DNA of 64,000 nucleotides from Pseudomonadota bacterium (GCA_026390435.1 JAPLFY010000040.1:104223-168222); one strand, 5' to 3'; shown: positions 35,738-43,273, counted from the stretch's first letter. Translations and numbers: made by a program. Notes: generated by a model not told the origin, from the sequence alone.

Positions 35738-38638
35738 GGGCATGTCGTAATCGGCACTACCTCCCCTGGCTCTAAACTTCAGGTGAACGGAAACGCAGCA
35801 ATTGGGTATTCAACCTCAACCGCTGGCCCTACTAATGGACTAGCCGTAAGTGGCAATGTCGGCATCGGCACCACGGCACCCGGTCAGATGTTGGAAGTGG
35901 CTGGCACTATTCGCTCGACTAGTGGTGGGATTATGTTCCCTGACGGCACCGTCATGACCACTGCCTCGGGCGGCACATCAAGTGGCACGACCAGCGTCAC
36001 CGATCTCGCATTTGCATCAGGCACAGGCACCAGCAGTTCGGGTGTTATTACCTTAGCAACACACAATCTCGAACGTATGAGAGTCGATTACAACGGCAAC
36101 GTCGGCATTGGCGCAGCAGCGCCAGTCAATAAACTAGACGTTGCTGGTGGAGTAGCTATCGGTGCCACTTATGCAGGTGGTACTACTGCACCGAGTAACG
36201 GGCTTATAGTGCAGGGGAACGTTGGTATTGGGACAATTTTACCGGTAGCGCTGCTCGATGTTGTAGGTTCAATCAACATCGCCCAATCAAGCGCAATACG
36301 TTCGAACAGCAATTGGCTTATCGGACAGCAGAGTGGGACCAACCTAATCTCTTTGGGGTCGGCTTTCGTAGCAAATGATATTCGCTTCGACTCATCAATT
36401 GGCACGATGGTTACCATTAAAAACACCGGGAATGTTGGCATTGGCACTTCAGCTCCTGCGGCCTTACTAGACGTAAGCGGCGCAAAATCGGCAGCACCTA
36501 CCTTACTGGGAGCATACATTGGTCTTGCCGGCCCTATATTTACAGACAACTCCACGGCTGCATCTGCTACAGCTGCAAACATGGCGTTTAACGCGATCGC
36601 TGCTCCAACTTTGGCATCGACCAACACGTCGGTCACTACATCAAACGCTTATACAAGCTACATTGCTGGCGCTCCGAAGAAAGGCACAAACAACACTGTG
36701 ACCAACGCTGTCGCACTCGGCATCGGTGCTGCCGCCGTCGGCGCTCAGGCCAACAGTTACGGTCTACTTGTTAATGCGCAAACAGGTGCTAACAATAATT
36801 ATACCGCCATCTTTAACGGCGGCAACGTCGGCATAGGCTCCACTGCGCCAGCGCAACGACTGGACGTTGCTGGTGCAATTCGCTCAAGCTCAGGTGGCTT
36901 CGTATTCCCTGATGGCACAATCATGACTACTGCTGTGACTGCTACAACTGCTGGTGCGACAAGTACCACTGATCTTAATTTAGTCGCAGACTCCGAAGCG
37001 GTAGGTGCTGGTGCAATCGTCGTTGCAACTAGTGGTACAGAACGGATGCGAGTGCTCAACTCAGGTAGAGTCGGCATCGGTACCTCTATCCCTCAGTCGG
37101 CACTAGACGTATCGGGTGGGATGTCCCTTGGTAGCTATGCGGGCGTAAATGCTGCGCCTAGTAATGGGCTGATTGTCAGCGGGAATGTTGGGATAGGCAC
37201 AACGGCGCCGGGCAGTCTACTCGAGGTCCAGGGCACCGCCGCCACTGCGACTAGTGATACCTTGGTAAGATTTCGTAACAACTTGACGACGACCACGGTA
37301 GCGCCCGCCTATACCTTGGCGTTAAGCCGTCAAAATTCTGCAACCGCCGCCATGTACCTGGGGAACGATGGCTATAACAGTGCGCTGATCGCTGCTAACA
37401 ATACCAATCTGCGCATCGGCAAAGATGTTAGCGGGACGTTTACGGAGTATGTTCGCGTCGACACTGCCGGCAACGTCGGCATTGGGACTACTAGCCCGCT
37501 AAAAACCTTGGAAGTCTCAGGCAACGACACCAACACGACAGTGGGCGGCGCCACTAAGGCTGCGCTTGCGATTATCAACACCAATAATTCAGCATTTAAT
37601 CAGCCCGCCGAACTTCAATTCTACGCGGGTGGGACGAATTTACCGAAGTATCTTTTGGGTGGGGTTTCAACACTATACTCGTCGTGGAATACTACGACCG
37701 GCGCTGGCGGTGATCTAGCATTTTTCACCAAAGACTCGCTTTCGGTCACGCCGGCGGAGCGGATGAGGATTTCCAGCGTGGGCAACGTCGGGATTGGTAC
37801 AACAACGCCGTTAGCCCTGCTCGACGTAAGCGGTGCTAAATCTGCGACCCCAAGCCTCACGGGCGCATACATAGGCTTCGCTGGGCCGACGTTCACCGAC
37901 AACAACACAGCTGCATCGGGCACTGCTGCTAACATGGCATTCAATGCTATCGCCGCACCAACCCTAGCCTCTGCCAACGCTACAGTAACGACAACCAATG
38001 CCTATTCATTGTATCTCGCAGGCGCCCCGAAAAAAGGCACCAACGACACCATCACCAACGCAGTGGCACTTGGCATCGGTGCCGCAGCGGTCGGAGCGCA
38101 AACCAATAGCTATGGTCTTTTCGTTAACGCTCAAACTGGCGCGACCAATAACTACGCTGCCGTATTTCAGGGTGGCAACGTCGGCATCGGCACCACCTCC
38201 CCCACCCAACGCCTTCAAGTCGGCACCAGCGGCGACGGCACGGTAGCATTAGCAAACGCTTGGAATACCTTCTCCGATATTCGACTGAAACGTGACCTCG
38301 CAGTCATTCCCGATGCGCTTGATAAACTGCTTGAGCTTCATGGTTACTATTACTTCTGGAAAGACGGATCAGACCAAACTCGTCAGGTTGGGGTAGTGGC
38401 TCAAGAAGTAGAAAAAATACTACCCGAGCTAGTGCGCACCGGCAGCGACGGAATCAAAACTGTCGATTATCCGAAACTAACAGCAGTGCTGATCGAAGGC
38501 ACAAAGCAGCTCAAGGCTGAAAAAGACAGCGAGATAGCACAACTCAAGGCTCGTGCTGATGCGGCTGAGGCAGAGACTGCGCTACTTAAACGAGCGCTTT
38601 GCAGTAAGTTCCGAGACTTGGCGGTCTGCTCGTACTAA
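35738..38638 (+). CDS. Fibre-like protein with C-terminal S74 chaperone domain (copy A, 5'-truncated)
   Basis: The frame is open from 35738, just after a TGA, and codes at once for a fibre repeat (VIGTTSPGSKLQV); no ATG start, ribosome site or signal peptide is seen, and the first possible start is a GTG at 35783 (951 residues). Many NVGIGTTAP-type repeats with FPDGTVMTTA segments give a trimeric beta-fibre, and two ~135-residue blocks are duplicated. The last ~145 residues form the peptidase S74 / endosialidase chaperone domain with the self-cleavage motif SDIRLKRDL and a terminal coiled coil (EKDSEIAQLKARADAAEAE). Such domains trimerise fibres and then cleave off. Probably a truncated or silent surface-fibre gene. 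Confidence 0.85.
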   Translation, partial: GHVVIGTTSPGSKLQVNGNAAIGYSTSTAGPTNGLAVSGNVGIGTTAPGQMLEVAGTIRSTSGGIMFPDGTVMTTASGGTSSGTTSVTDLAFASGTGTSSSGVITLATHNLERMRVDYNGNVGIGAAAPVNKLDVAGGVAIGATYAGGTTAPSNGLIVQGNVGIGTILPVALLDVVGSINIAQSSAIRSNSNWLIGQQSGTNLISLGSAFVANDIRFDSSIGTMVTIKNTGNVGIGTSAPAALLDVSGAKSAAPTLLGAYIGLAGPIFTDNSTAASATAANMAFNAIAAPTLASTNTSVTTSNAYTSYIAGAPKKGTNNTVTNAVALGIGAAAVGAQANSYGLLVNAQTGANNNYTAIFNGGNVGIGSTAPAQRLDVAGAIRSSSGGFVFPDGTIMTTAVTATTAGATSTTDLNLVADSEAVGAGAIVVATSGTERMRVLNSGRVGIGTSIPQSALDVSGGMSLGSYAGVNAAPSNGLIVSGNVGIGTTAPGSLLEVQGTAATATSDTLVRFRNNLTTTTVAPAYTLALSRQNSATAAMYLGNDGYNSALIAANNTNLRIGKDVSGTFTEYVRVDTAGNVGIGTTSPLKTLEVSGNDTNTTVGGATKAALAIINTNNSAFNQPAELQFYAGGTNLPKYLLGGVSTLYSSWNTTTGAGGDLAFFTKDSLSVTPAERMRISSVGNVGIGTTTPLALLDVSGAKSATPSLTGAYIGFAGPTFTDNNTAASGTAANMAFNAIAAPTLASANATVTTTNAYSLYLAGAPKKGTNDTITNAVALGIGAAAVGAQTNSYGLFVNAQTGATNNYAAVFQGGNVGIGTTSPTQRLQVGTSGDGTVALANAWNTFSDIRLKRDLAVIPDALDKLLELHGYYYFWKDGSDQTRQVGVVAQEVEKILPELVRTGSDGIKTVDYPKLTAVLIEGTKQLKAEKDSEIAQLKARADAAEAETALLKRALCSKFRDLAVCSY
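36455..38220 (+). repeat. Duplicated ~400-bp block within the fibre gene
   Basis: The block from about 36455-36866 recurs at about 37805-38218. Both encode LLDVSGAKSA, then AANMAFNAIAAPTLAS, AGAPKKGTN and AVALGIGAAAVGAQ. The two are similar but clearly diverged, so the duplication is older than the S74 copies. Confidence 0.8.
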
Positions 38639-38660
38639 GAGCCAAACACCTGGAGTCCGG

Positions 38661-38757
38661 ACCCGGTGTAATAATATATTTCAACGTATGATTACACCCG
38701 ACTGGGTACGATCAAGTTAGAACATAACGTTAGCAAAGAGGAACTCAGTGCAATTTG
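38661..38757 (+). pseudogene. Decayed hipB promoter and first codons
   Basis: Bases 38705-38757 align without gaps to 44648-44700, the operator and start of the intact hipB, with 39 of 53 identical by my count. The frame reads LAKRNSVQFD against hipB MAKRKSAQIE; the TTG start has become TTA. Upstream, GGTGTAATAATATAT resembles the intact promoter GGTATAATAAATATAT. The rest of hipBST is absent here. Confidence 0.65.
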
Positions 38758-38780
38758 ACGTCGGGGAGTCGATAATTTTC

Positions 38781-38809
38781 TTAGTTGTTCTTATCCAAGT
38801 TTAAGACGG
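38781..38809 (+). repeat. 29-bp island repeat (unit 2)
   Basis: It begins TTAGTTGTTCTTATCCA and ends AGTTTAAGACGG, and matches 42002-42030 at 26 of 29 bases. Both copies lie beyond the 3' end of a minus-strand TA pair. Confidence 0.75.
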
Positions 38810-38909
38810 CTACTCAAGTAAACGATTATATGTCGAACATTGAAGTGAGACCGCGACACTAAACTTTAATGATCAAAAAGGATAAGTTAGTCAATCAAGA
38901 CAAGAAAAA

Positions 38910-39161
38910 TCAGGCCGACTCTTTTCGCTTACGTACCGCCTCGACAAGCAACTGGCGCACAACCGAAGCCTTTGAGTTGGCTTGAAGACGTGCCAAGCCC
39001 TCAATTTCTAGCGCAAGCCACGCTGGGACAGATATCGGCGGCAATTTTACCACCTCACTGAGTCCCTCGGTTGGGATGGCTCGACCAAAGTCGATCACTG
39101 CCCGGCCCTCGTCAAACTCACTATCAAAGTCCTTCTCGGCGCGCTTGCTCTTCTTCTTCAC
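38910..39161 (-). CDS. brnA: BrnA-like antitoxin
   Basis: This 83-residue protein has an acidic and basic N-terminus and a ribbon-helix-helix-like C-terminal region (PPISVPAWLALEIEGLARLQ ... SVVRQLLVEAVRKR). It starts with GTG after AAGGAGG and overlaps brnT by 38 bp. In BrnTA modules this partner neutralises the toxin and represses the operon. Classification rests mainly on the adjacent BrnT. Confidence 0.82.
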   Translation of the reverse strand: MKKKSKRAEKDFDSEFDEGRAVIDFGRAIPTEGLSEVVKLPPISVPAWLALEIEGLARLQANSKASVVRQLLVEAVRKRKESA

Positions 39162-39396
39162 GTCTAGACCTCCTTACCGAAATGATTCTTACGGTCCCGT
39201 CCCTAATGGTAAAAATTCCGGTATAAAACTTGTTACGGAACCTACCAATGACCGCATGGCGCGGTTCGTTATCCTGGTATGCCACACCTACGGCCAAGAG
39301 ATTGTGGCCTTCGAAGATGGCATCCCGGGCCTCCTCGAACGTGATGCCATGTTTTCGCTTGTTAGAGGCAGATTTTTGGGGATCCCAAGTGTACAT
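39124..39396 (-). CDS. brnT: BrnT toxin
   Basis: This 90-residue BrnT-family ribonuclease toxin has the family signature WDPQKSASNKRKHGITFEEA at the N-terminus, with FEGHNLL and RIISVRRSRREE at the C-terminus. A strong AAGGAGGTG site precedes the ATG. brnT precedes brnA, as in known modules. It is encoded divergently from S74 copy B. Confidence 0.9.
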   Translation of the reverse strand: MYTWDPQKSASNKRKHGITFEEARDAIFEGHNLLAVGVAYQDNEPRHAVIGRFRNKFYTGIFTIRDGTVRIISVRRSRREEEEQARREGL

Positions 39397-39465
39397 CGCA
39401 CCTCCTTCGCCAGGATGGCATTTTTATATCAAAACGATATGAAATCAATATACTTTACGAGAAAT

Positions 39466-39485
39466 CCACCTAGCAGATTAGGTTG
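39466..39485. promoter_or_regulatory. Inverted repeat upstream of brnT
   Basis: CCACCTA (39466-39472) and TAGGTTG (39479-39485) are inverted with one mismatch, 70-90 bp upstream of the brnT ATG. The reverse strand reads CAACCTA-6-TAGGTGG, similar to the element upstream of the first TA pair. Confidence 0.45.
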
Positions 39486-39591
39486 AACTAGGCATACTGC
39501 TGAAATCACCAAGAAATTTACGTGTCATTCACTTGCCAATTGCCGAAAGAGTTTTGGAAATCGGACAAGTACCATAGTGTGCGCCTAGGAC

Positions 39592-40032
39592 ATGTCGGCA
39601 TCGGCACCAACCTCCCCCACCCAACGCCTTCAAGTCGGCACCAGCGGCGACGGCACGGTAGCATTAGCAAACGCTTGGAATACCTTCTCCGATATTCGAC
39701 TGAAACGTGACCTCGCAGTCATCCCCGATGCGCTTGATAAACTACTCGAGCTTCATGGTTACTATTACTTCTGGAAAGAAGGATCAGACCAAACTCGTCA
39801 GGTTGGGGTAGTCGCTCAAGAAGTAGAAAAAATACTACCCGAGCTAGTGCGCACGGGCAGCGACGGAATCAAAACTGTCGATTATCCGAAACTAACCGCA
39901 GTGCTGATCGAAGGCACAAAGCAGCTCAAGGCGGAAAAAGACAGCGAGATAGCAAAACTCAAGGCTGAGTCTGAGCAGCTCAAACAAGCTCTTTGCTCAA
40001 AGTTCCCTGACTTGAGTGTCTGCTCGCATTGA
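39592..40032 (+). CDS. Orphan S74 chaperone domain (copy B)
   Basis: This is the C-terminal ~140 residues of the fibre gene on their own, including SDIRLKRDL and the terminal coiled coil (KLKAESEQLKQALCSKFPDL). From 39594 to 39966 the DNA matches copy A with about nine substitutions plus one inserted A near 39609. The insertion puts the preceding GIGT repeat out of frame, but the ATG at 39592 opens the correct S74 frame (MSASAPTSPTQRLQV). No good ribosome site is visible, so expression is doubtful. The coiled-coil tail differs from copies A and C. Confidence 0.7.
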   Translation: MSASAPTSPTQRLQVGTSGDGTVALANAWNTFSDIRLKRDLAVIPDALDKLLELHGYYYFWKEGSDQTRQVGVVAQEVEKILPELVRTGSDGIKTVDYPKLTAVLIEGTKQLKAEKDSEIAKLKAESEQLKQALCSKFPDLSVCSH

Positions 40033-40207
40033 GTTACTAAAAACATAAGCGACTCTAAAGCTAGTAGGTACGATGCCGCAGGGATCTTTTTTATCGGGGA
40101 GCGGTCACTTGTCTAAACAAAGACGGAATCTCTATGCGGTTTATTACTCAGTAATTCCAATGTGTTGAGTCTTGGTAGCCAGGCAGACTGGTAGATCATG
40201 AAACTTT

Positions 40208-40275
40208 TAAATTGAAAGCAACAAAGTAATGGTGTAAATTTATATCATAAACTTAGAGGTTTCAATTTAGATCAT
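40208..40275. promoter_or_regulatory. Inverted and direct repeats upstream of the hipT-like gene
   Basis: TAAATTGAAA (40208-40217) and TTTCAATTTA (40260-40269) are perfect reverse complements. ATTTATATCAT (40238-40248) and ATTTAGATCAT (40265-40275) form an overlapping direct repeat. These fit operator sites for the HTH part of the fused HipS-HipB protein. Confidence 0.5.
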
Positions 40276-40284
40276 AGTAGGCCC

Positions 40285-41217
40285 ATGACCGAAGAACTTT
40301 GTCTCAAGTGTTTGGCCCCACTGAATGCATCTGATGAGTACGAGGAGACCGGCTTGCATGCGCCGTGCTTTGCCACCTGGTTCAAGCTCAAGCGGTCGGC
40401 ATCGTTCGGCGACTTCCAACGGCGTCAAACCGTCAGCGCAGATCCGGGCAAAGACAAACTCGACGCCTCAAGCTGGAACACCAGCTTTTTTCATGGGCGC
40501 TTCAAAAAATACTCCGCCTCGCTAGCGGGTCAGTCTTATATTTTCAAGGTGCGAGAACTCATTGCGCCAGAGCTACCCGATGTGGAATACGTCTGCAACC
40601 AAATCGCTAAGGCCCTTGGACTGCCAGTGCCGCCCTTCTATATGGTTAAGTTTGGCGGCGAGCGAGCATTTGTTACCAAGAACTTTATCCGCAAGAGTTC
40701 CGGAGTCGCCAACCTGGTCCATATTTATCATCACCTAAATCCCGTCGGTCCCTACGACTGCGAGACACTTCTAGAAGTCATTCTTCGAGAGACCGGTAAG
40801 TACGCCGATGCAGAGATTTTTGTGAAGACTTGCCTATACGATGCTTTGGTCGGCAACCATGACCGACATGGCCGTAATCTTGCGCTTCTCGTGACCGCTA
40901 AAGGGAGTGCGCTCGCCCCGATTTACGATAACGTCTCGGCGCTGGGGTTAGAGCAAGGGACCTTCCTTAAGGCCGATTGGAATCCGGCAGGAAAAATCGC
41001 CACCAAGGCCTCAGGGGAGCCGACGGCAAAAGACTACGCAAGGGAGTTTCAGCGTCTGGGCTACGGGCCACAAGTAACCGCATTCGCTAAGCGCATTCAT
41101 CTCAAAAAATTGATCGAAATCATCGATGCTAGTTTATGTTCCTCGCTGATGAAAGACGCATTGACTAGAGTAATCACCAAACGGGCAAGTGAGATCACCA
41201 ATGAAACTCGATCCTAG
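40285..41217 (+). CDS. HipT-like serine/threonine kinase toxin
   Basis: This 310-residue protein is related to the kinase core of HipA. A short zinc-ribbon-like N-terminus (CLKC ... HAPC) precedes a phosphate loop region (FFHGRFKKYSASLAG), the catalytic loop GNHDRHGRNLALL and the metal site PIYDNVSALG. It lacks the HipA N-terminal subdomain, which is encoded by the next gene. In HipBST systems the equivalent kinase targets tryptophanyl-tRNA synthetase; the target here is unknown. It overlaps the downstream gene by 17 bp. Confidence 0.83.
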   Translation: MTEELCLKCLAPLNASDEYEETGLHAPCFATWFKLKRSASFGDFQRRQTVSADPGKDKLDASSWNTSFFHGRFKKYSASLAGQSYIFKVRELIAPELPDVEYVCNQIAKALGLPVPPFYMVKFGGERAFVTKNFIRKSSGVANLVHIYHHLNPVGPYDCETLLEVILRETGKYADAEIFVKTCLYDALVGNHDRHGRNLALLVTAKGSALAPIYDNVSALGLEQGTFLKADWNPAGKIATKASGEPTAKDYAREFQRLGYGPQVTAFAKRIHLKKLIEIIDASLCSSLMKDALTRVITKRASEITNETRS

Positions 41218-41845
41218 TCCGCACCACCTAGAGGTTTTTCACGAGGGTCGACGTCGCCGTGAAGTCGTCGGCTCCTTGGCCTATGATCCCAAAGCCGCTC
41301 TTTATACCTTCACCTACGACGCGAAATACTTGCGTAAGAAGACCGCTATCCCAGTCGGGCCGGAGATGCCGCTGACTAGGCCAGTCCATAAGTCGCAGAA
41401 ACATAAGCTATTCCCATCACTGCTTGACCGCATCCCGTCAAAGGAAAACCCCGCCTACGCAGAATATTGCGAGGCCGCAGGTATCGACCCGCACGAGGTG
41501 AATCTGATCGTACTTCTGACGGCTATCGGTAAGCGCGGGCCGTCGACCTTCATATTCGAGTCGGTGTACGAATTTGACCGTGAGGCACTGGTCGCTAAGC
41601 TCAAGTCATTCCGCCAAAATCTCGATATTTCTCTATGGGAGTTGGCAGCTGCGCTCGATATCCCGTATTTGACATTGCAGCGTATCGAAAACGGGAAGAG
41701 TAAAGACACATTAACGATGCGCTTACTATACTGCTATCTCACGTTCCCCGAGCCTGCTCTTTGGCAGCTACGGTTGAGCGGCCGCTATGTGAATCACGAT
41801 GCGTTAGTGAAATTGGTCAAGGCAGTGACGAAGCCCAGCGCATGA
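41201..41845 (+). CDS. Fused HipS-HipB protein (HipA N-terminal subdomain plus HTH)
   Basis: This is about 214 residues. Residues 1-110 resemble the HipA N-terminal subdomain/HipS (VGSLAYDPKAALYTFTYDAK ... LFPSLLDRIPSKEN), and residues about 140-195 carry an XRE helix-turn-helix (NLDISLWELAAALDIPYLTL-QRIENGKS). It thus joins antitoxin HipS and regulator HipB in one chain. It lies downstream of its kinase, the reverse of the usual B-S-T order. The ATG at 41201 is preferred to a GTG at 41189. Confidence 0.8.
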   Translation: MKLDPSPHHLEVFHEGRRRREVVGSLAYDPKAALYTFTYDAKYLRKKTAIPVGPEMPLTRPVHKSQKHKLFPSLLDRIPSKENPAYAEYCEAAGIDPHEVNLIVLLTAIGKRGPSTFIFESVYEFDREALVAKLKSFRQNLDISLWELAAALDIPYLTLQRIENGKSKDTLTMRLLYCYLTFPEPALWQLRLSGRYVNHDALVKLVKAVTKPSA

Positions 41846-42001
41846 TAATTGCACAATGCTTATTGCGATACTTAGGCTGCAGCGCGCAGCGGAACCCGAT
41901 GTGCGTGCTCGTCGGCGCATTGTTCTGAGTGACCGCAAATAAAGGGGCGATCGAGCCAGCGTGCCAAGCCGCATCATCGCCAATCTACCGCAGCAAGGTC
42001 G

Positions 42002-42030
42002 TTAGGTGTTCTTATCCACGTTTAAGAAGG
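42002..42030 (+). repeat. 29-bp island repeat (unit 3)
   Basis: It begins TTAGGTGTTCTTATCCA and ends CGTTTAAGAAGG, and matches 38781-38809 at 26 of 29 positions. It ends 17 bp from the parE stop. The remaining gap from 41846 shows no gene; a 28-codon frame there is not recognisable. Confidence 0.75.
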
Positions 42031-42046
42031 AGCGATTGTATTGTCA

Positions 42047-42376
42047 TCATCGCGTCAAGCGCTCCCAAAGTAGATCAACGGCGTCTCGCCTGGAATCAAT
42101 AATGGCCAAAATATAGACGGCGCGATTTTCCGCCCGATAAACGATCCGCCATGGTTTAACCAATAGTTCCGAATATACGACGACTCCTTGCTCCTGAAGT
42201 TCAGGCACAACTCTCCCTCGATTTGGCGAGGATGTAAGAGAGCTGGCGGCATCTTCAAGCCTCTCACAAACCTCATGAGCTCTTTCAAGAGAATCGCGCG
42301 CGACAATGAAGTCTGCCAAGTGCGTAAGGTCAGCTACCGCGGCATCTGTCCAAAGCACTTTGAATTGTGAGCTCAT
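42047..42376 (-). CDS. ParE/RelE-family toxin
   Basis: This 109-residue toxin has the ParE/RelE fold: FKVLWTDAAVADLTHLADFI at the N-terminus, then LLVKPWRIVYRAENRAVYIL and DSRRDAVDLLW. It overlaps the antitoxin stop by four bases (ATGA), giving antitoxin-first order. ParE relatives inhibit gyrase and RelE relatives cut mRNA; the sequence alone does not decide. Confidence 0.88.
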   Translation of the reverse strand: MSSQFKVLWTDAAVADLTHLADFIVARDSLERAHEVCERLEDAASSLTSSPNRGRVVPELQEQGVVVYSELLVKPWRIVYRAENRAVYILAIIDSRRDAVDLLWERLTR

Positions 42377-42648
42377 GATTTAGTCTTCAGGCGTTTGCGA
42401 AGGTTATGAAAGACCTTTTCATGCTGAGTCAAATTGCCGTCTCGCACATCAACCTCGCCCAGAGACAAAATCTTAAACAATGCTATCGCTTGTTGAGTTT
42501 TCTCATAGGTCTCGGGATCTTGAATGACTGCTCTAGCTTCACCATTTTGTGTCACGATAACGGCAGTGTTCGTAGTATTAATTTCTTCCACGATCTCAGC
42601 TAAATGGCTCTTTACATGACTGATAGAATGAACTTTTTTTTTCGTCAT
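42373..42648 (-). CDS. Phd/YefM-family antitoxin
   Basis: This 91-residue antitoxin has the Phd fold signature (SISHVKSHLAEIVEEINTTN ... VIVTQNGEARAVIQDPETYE). The ATG at 42648 follows GGAGG; the longer frame to 42756 runs into S74 copy C sequence and is not used. It should neutralise the adjacent toxin and repress from the operator at 42665-42692. Confidence 0.9.
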   Translation of the reverse strand: MTKKKVHSISHVKSHLAEIVEEINTTNTAVIVTQNGEARAVIQDPETYEKTQQAIALFKILSLGEVDVRDGNLTQHEKVFHNLRKRLKTKS

Positions 42649-42664
42649 TGACCGGCCTCCAGTA

Positions 42665-42692
42665 GGTCTAATTTTAGACCTCAATTTAGACC
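42665..42692. promoter_or_regulatory. Operator palindrome of the Phd/ParE pair
   Basis: GGTCTAA-tt-TTAGACC (42665-42680) is a perfect inverted repeat, followed by a further half-site TTTAGACC (42685-42692). It lies 17-44 bp upstream of the antitoxin start, as is usual for Phd-type autoregulation. Confidence 0.75.
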
Positions 42693-42725
42693 CAATGCAA
42701 ATGGAAAAAATTGGTACCAATTTAA

Positions 42726-43151
42726 AATGGCGGCGACGGCACTGTAGCATTAGCAAACGCTTGGAATACCTTCTCCGACATCCGCCTGAAACGTGACCTC
42801 GCAGTCATCCCTGATGGGTTTGATAAACTACTCGAGCTTCATGGTTACTATTACTTCTGGAAAGACGGATCAGACCAAACTCGCCAGGTTGGGGTAGTCG
42901 CCCAAGAAGTGGAAAAAATACTACCAGAGCTAGTGCGCACGGGCAGTGACGGCATCAAAACTGTCGATTATCCGAAATTAACAGCAGTGCTGATCGAAGG
43001 CACAAAGCAACTCAATGCTGAAAAAGACAGCGAGATAGCACAACTCAAGGCTCGTGCCGGTGCGGCTGAGGCAGAGGCTGAGGCAGAGGCTGCACTACTT
43101 AAACGAGCGCTTTGCGACAAGTTCCCGGACTTGGCGGTCTGCTCTCATTAG
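42726..43151 (+). pseudogene. Orphan S74 chaperone domain without start (copy C)
   Basis: The frame is open for 142 codons from a TAA at 42723 and encodes the whole S74 chaperone domain from GDGTVALANAWNTFSDI to the end, again with the SDIRLKRDL motif and an enlarged Glu/Ala coiled-coil repeat (AEAEAEAEAA). No start codon occurs until an internal GTG at 42909, so it is a gene fragment. It is nearly identical to copy A, and ~80 bp downstream of the stop is also related to the sequence after copy A. Confidence 0.8.
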
Positions 43152-43273
43152 GGCCAAAACACCTGGACTACTGACCGGGCAATAATCATCTTCTTAAGCC
43201 CTTGATTGCGTCCAGTCGGGTCCAATCACTAGGTGACCTTGACCCGCCGTACCTTGCCTTCCCCCACTTTCTA

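Noticed and set aside
35738-38220. CRISPR array suggested by many repeated units in the fibre gene
   Set aside because: The repeats are in-frame, of varying spacing, and encode GIGTT peptide motifs; no uniform spacers or cas genes exist.
34988-42030. The 29-bp repeat as an integron attC site
   Set aside because: The required RYYYAAC and GTTRRRY core sites are not formed by the CGTTTAAG core, there is no folded attC-like structure, and no integron integrase was seen.
42373-42756. Longer Phd antitoxin of 127 residues
   Set aside because: The extra N-terminal part is antisense to S74 copy C and the operator; the ATG at 42648 has a strong GGAGG site.
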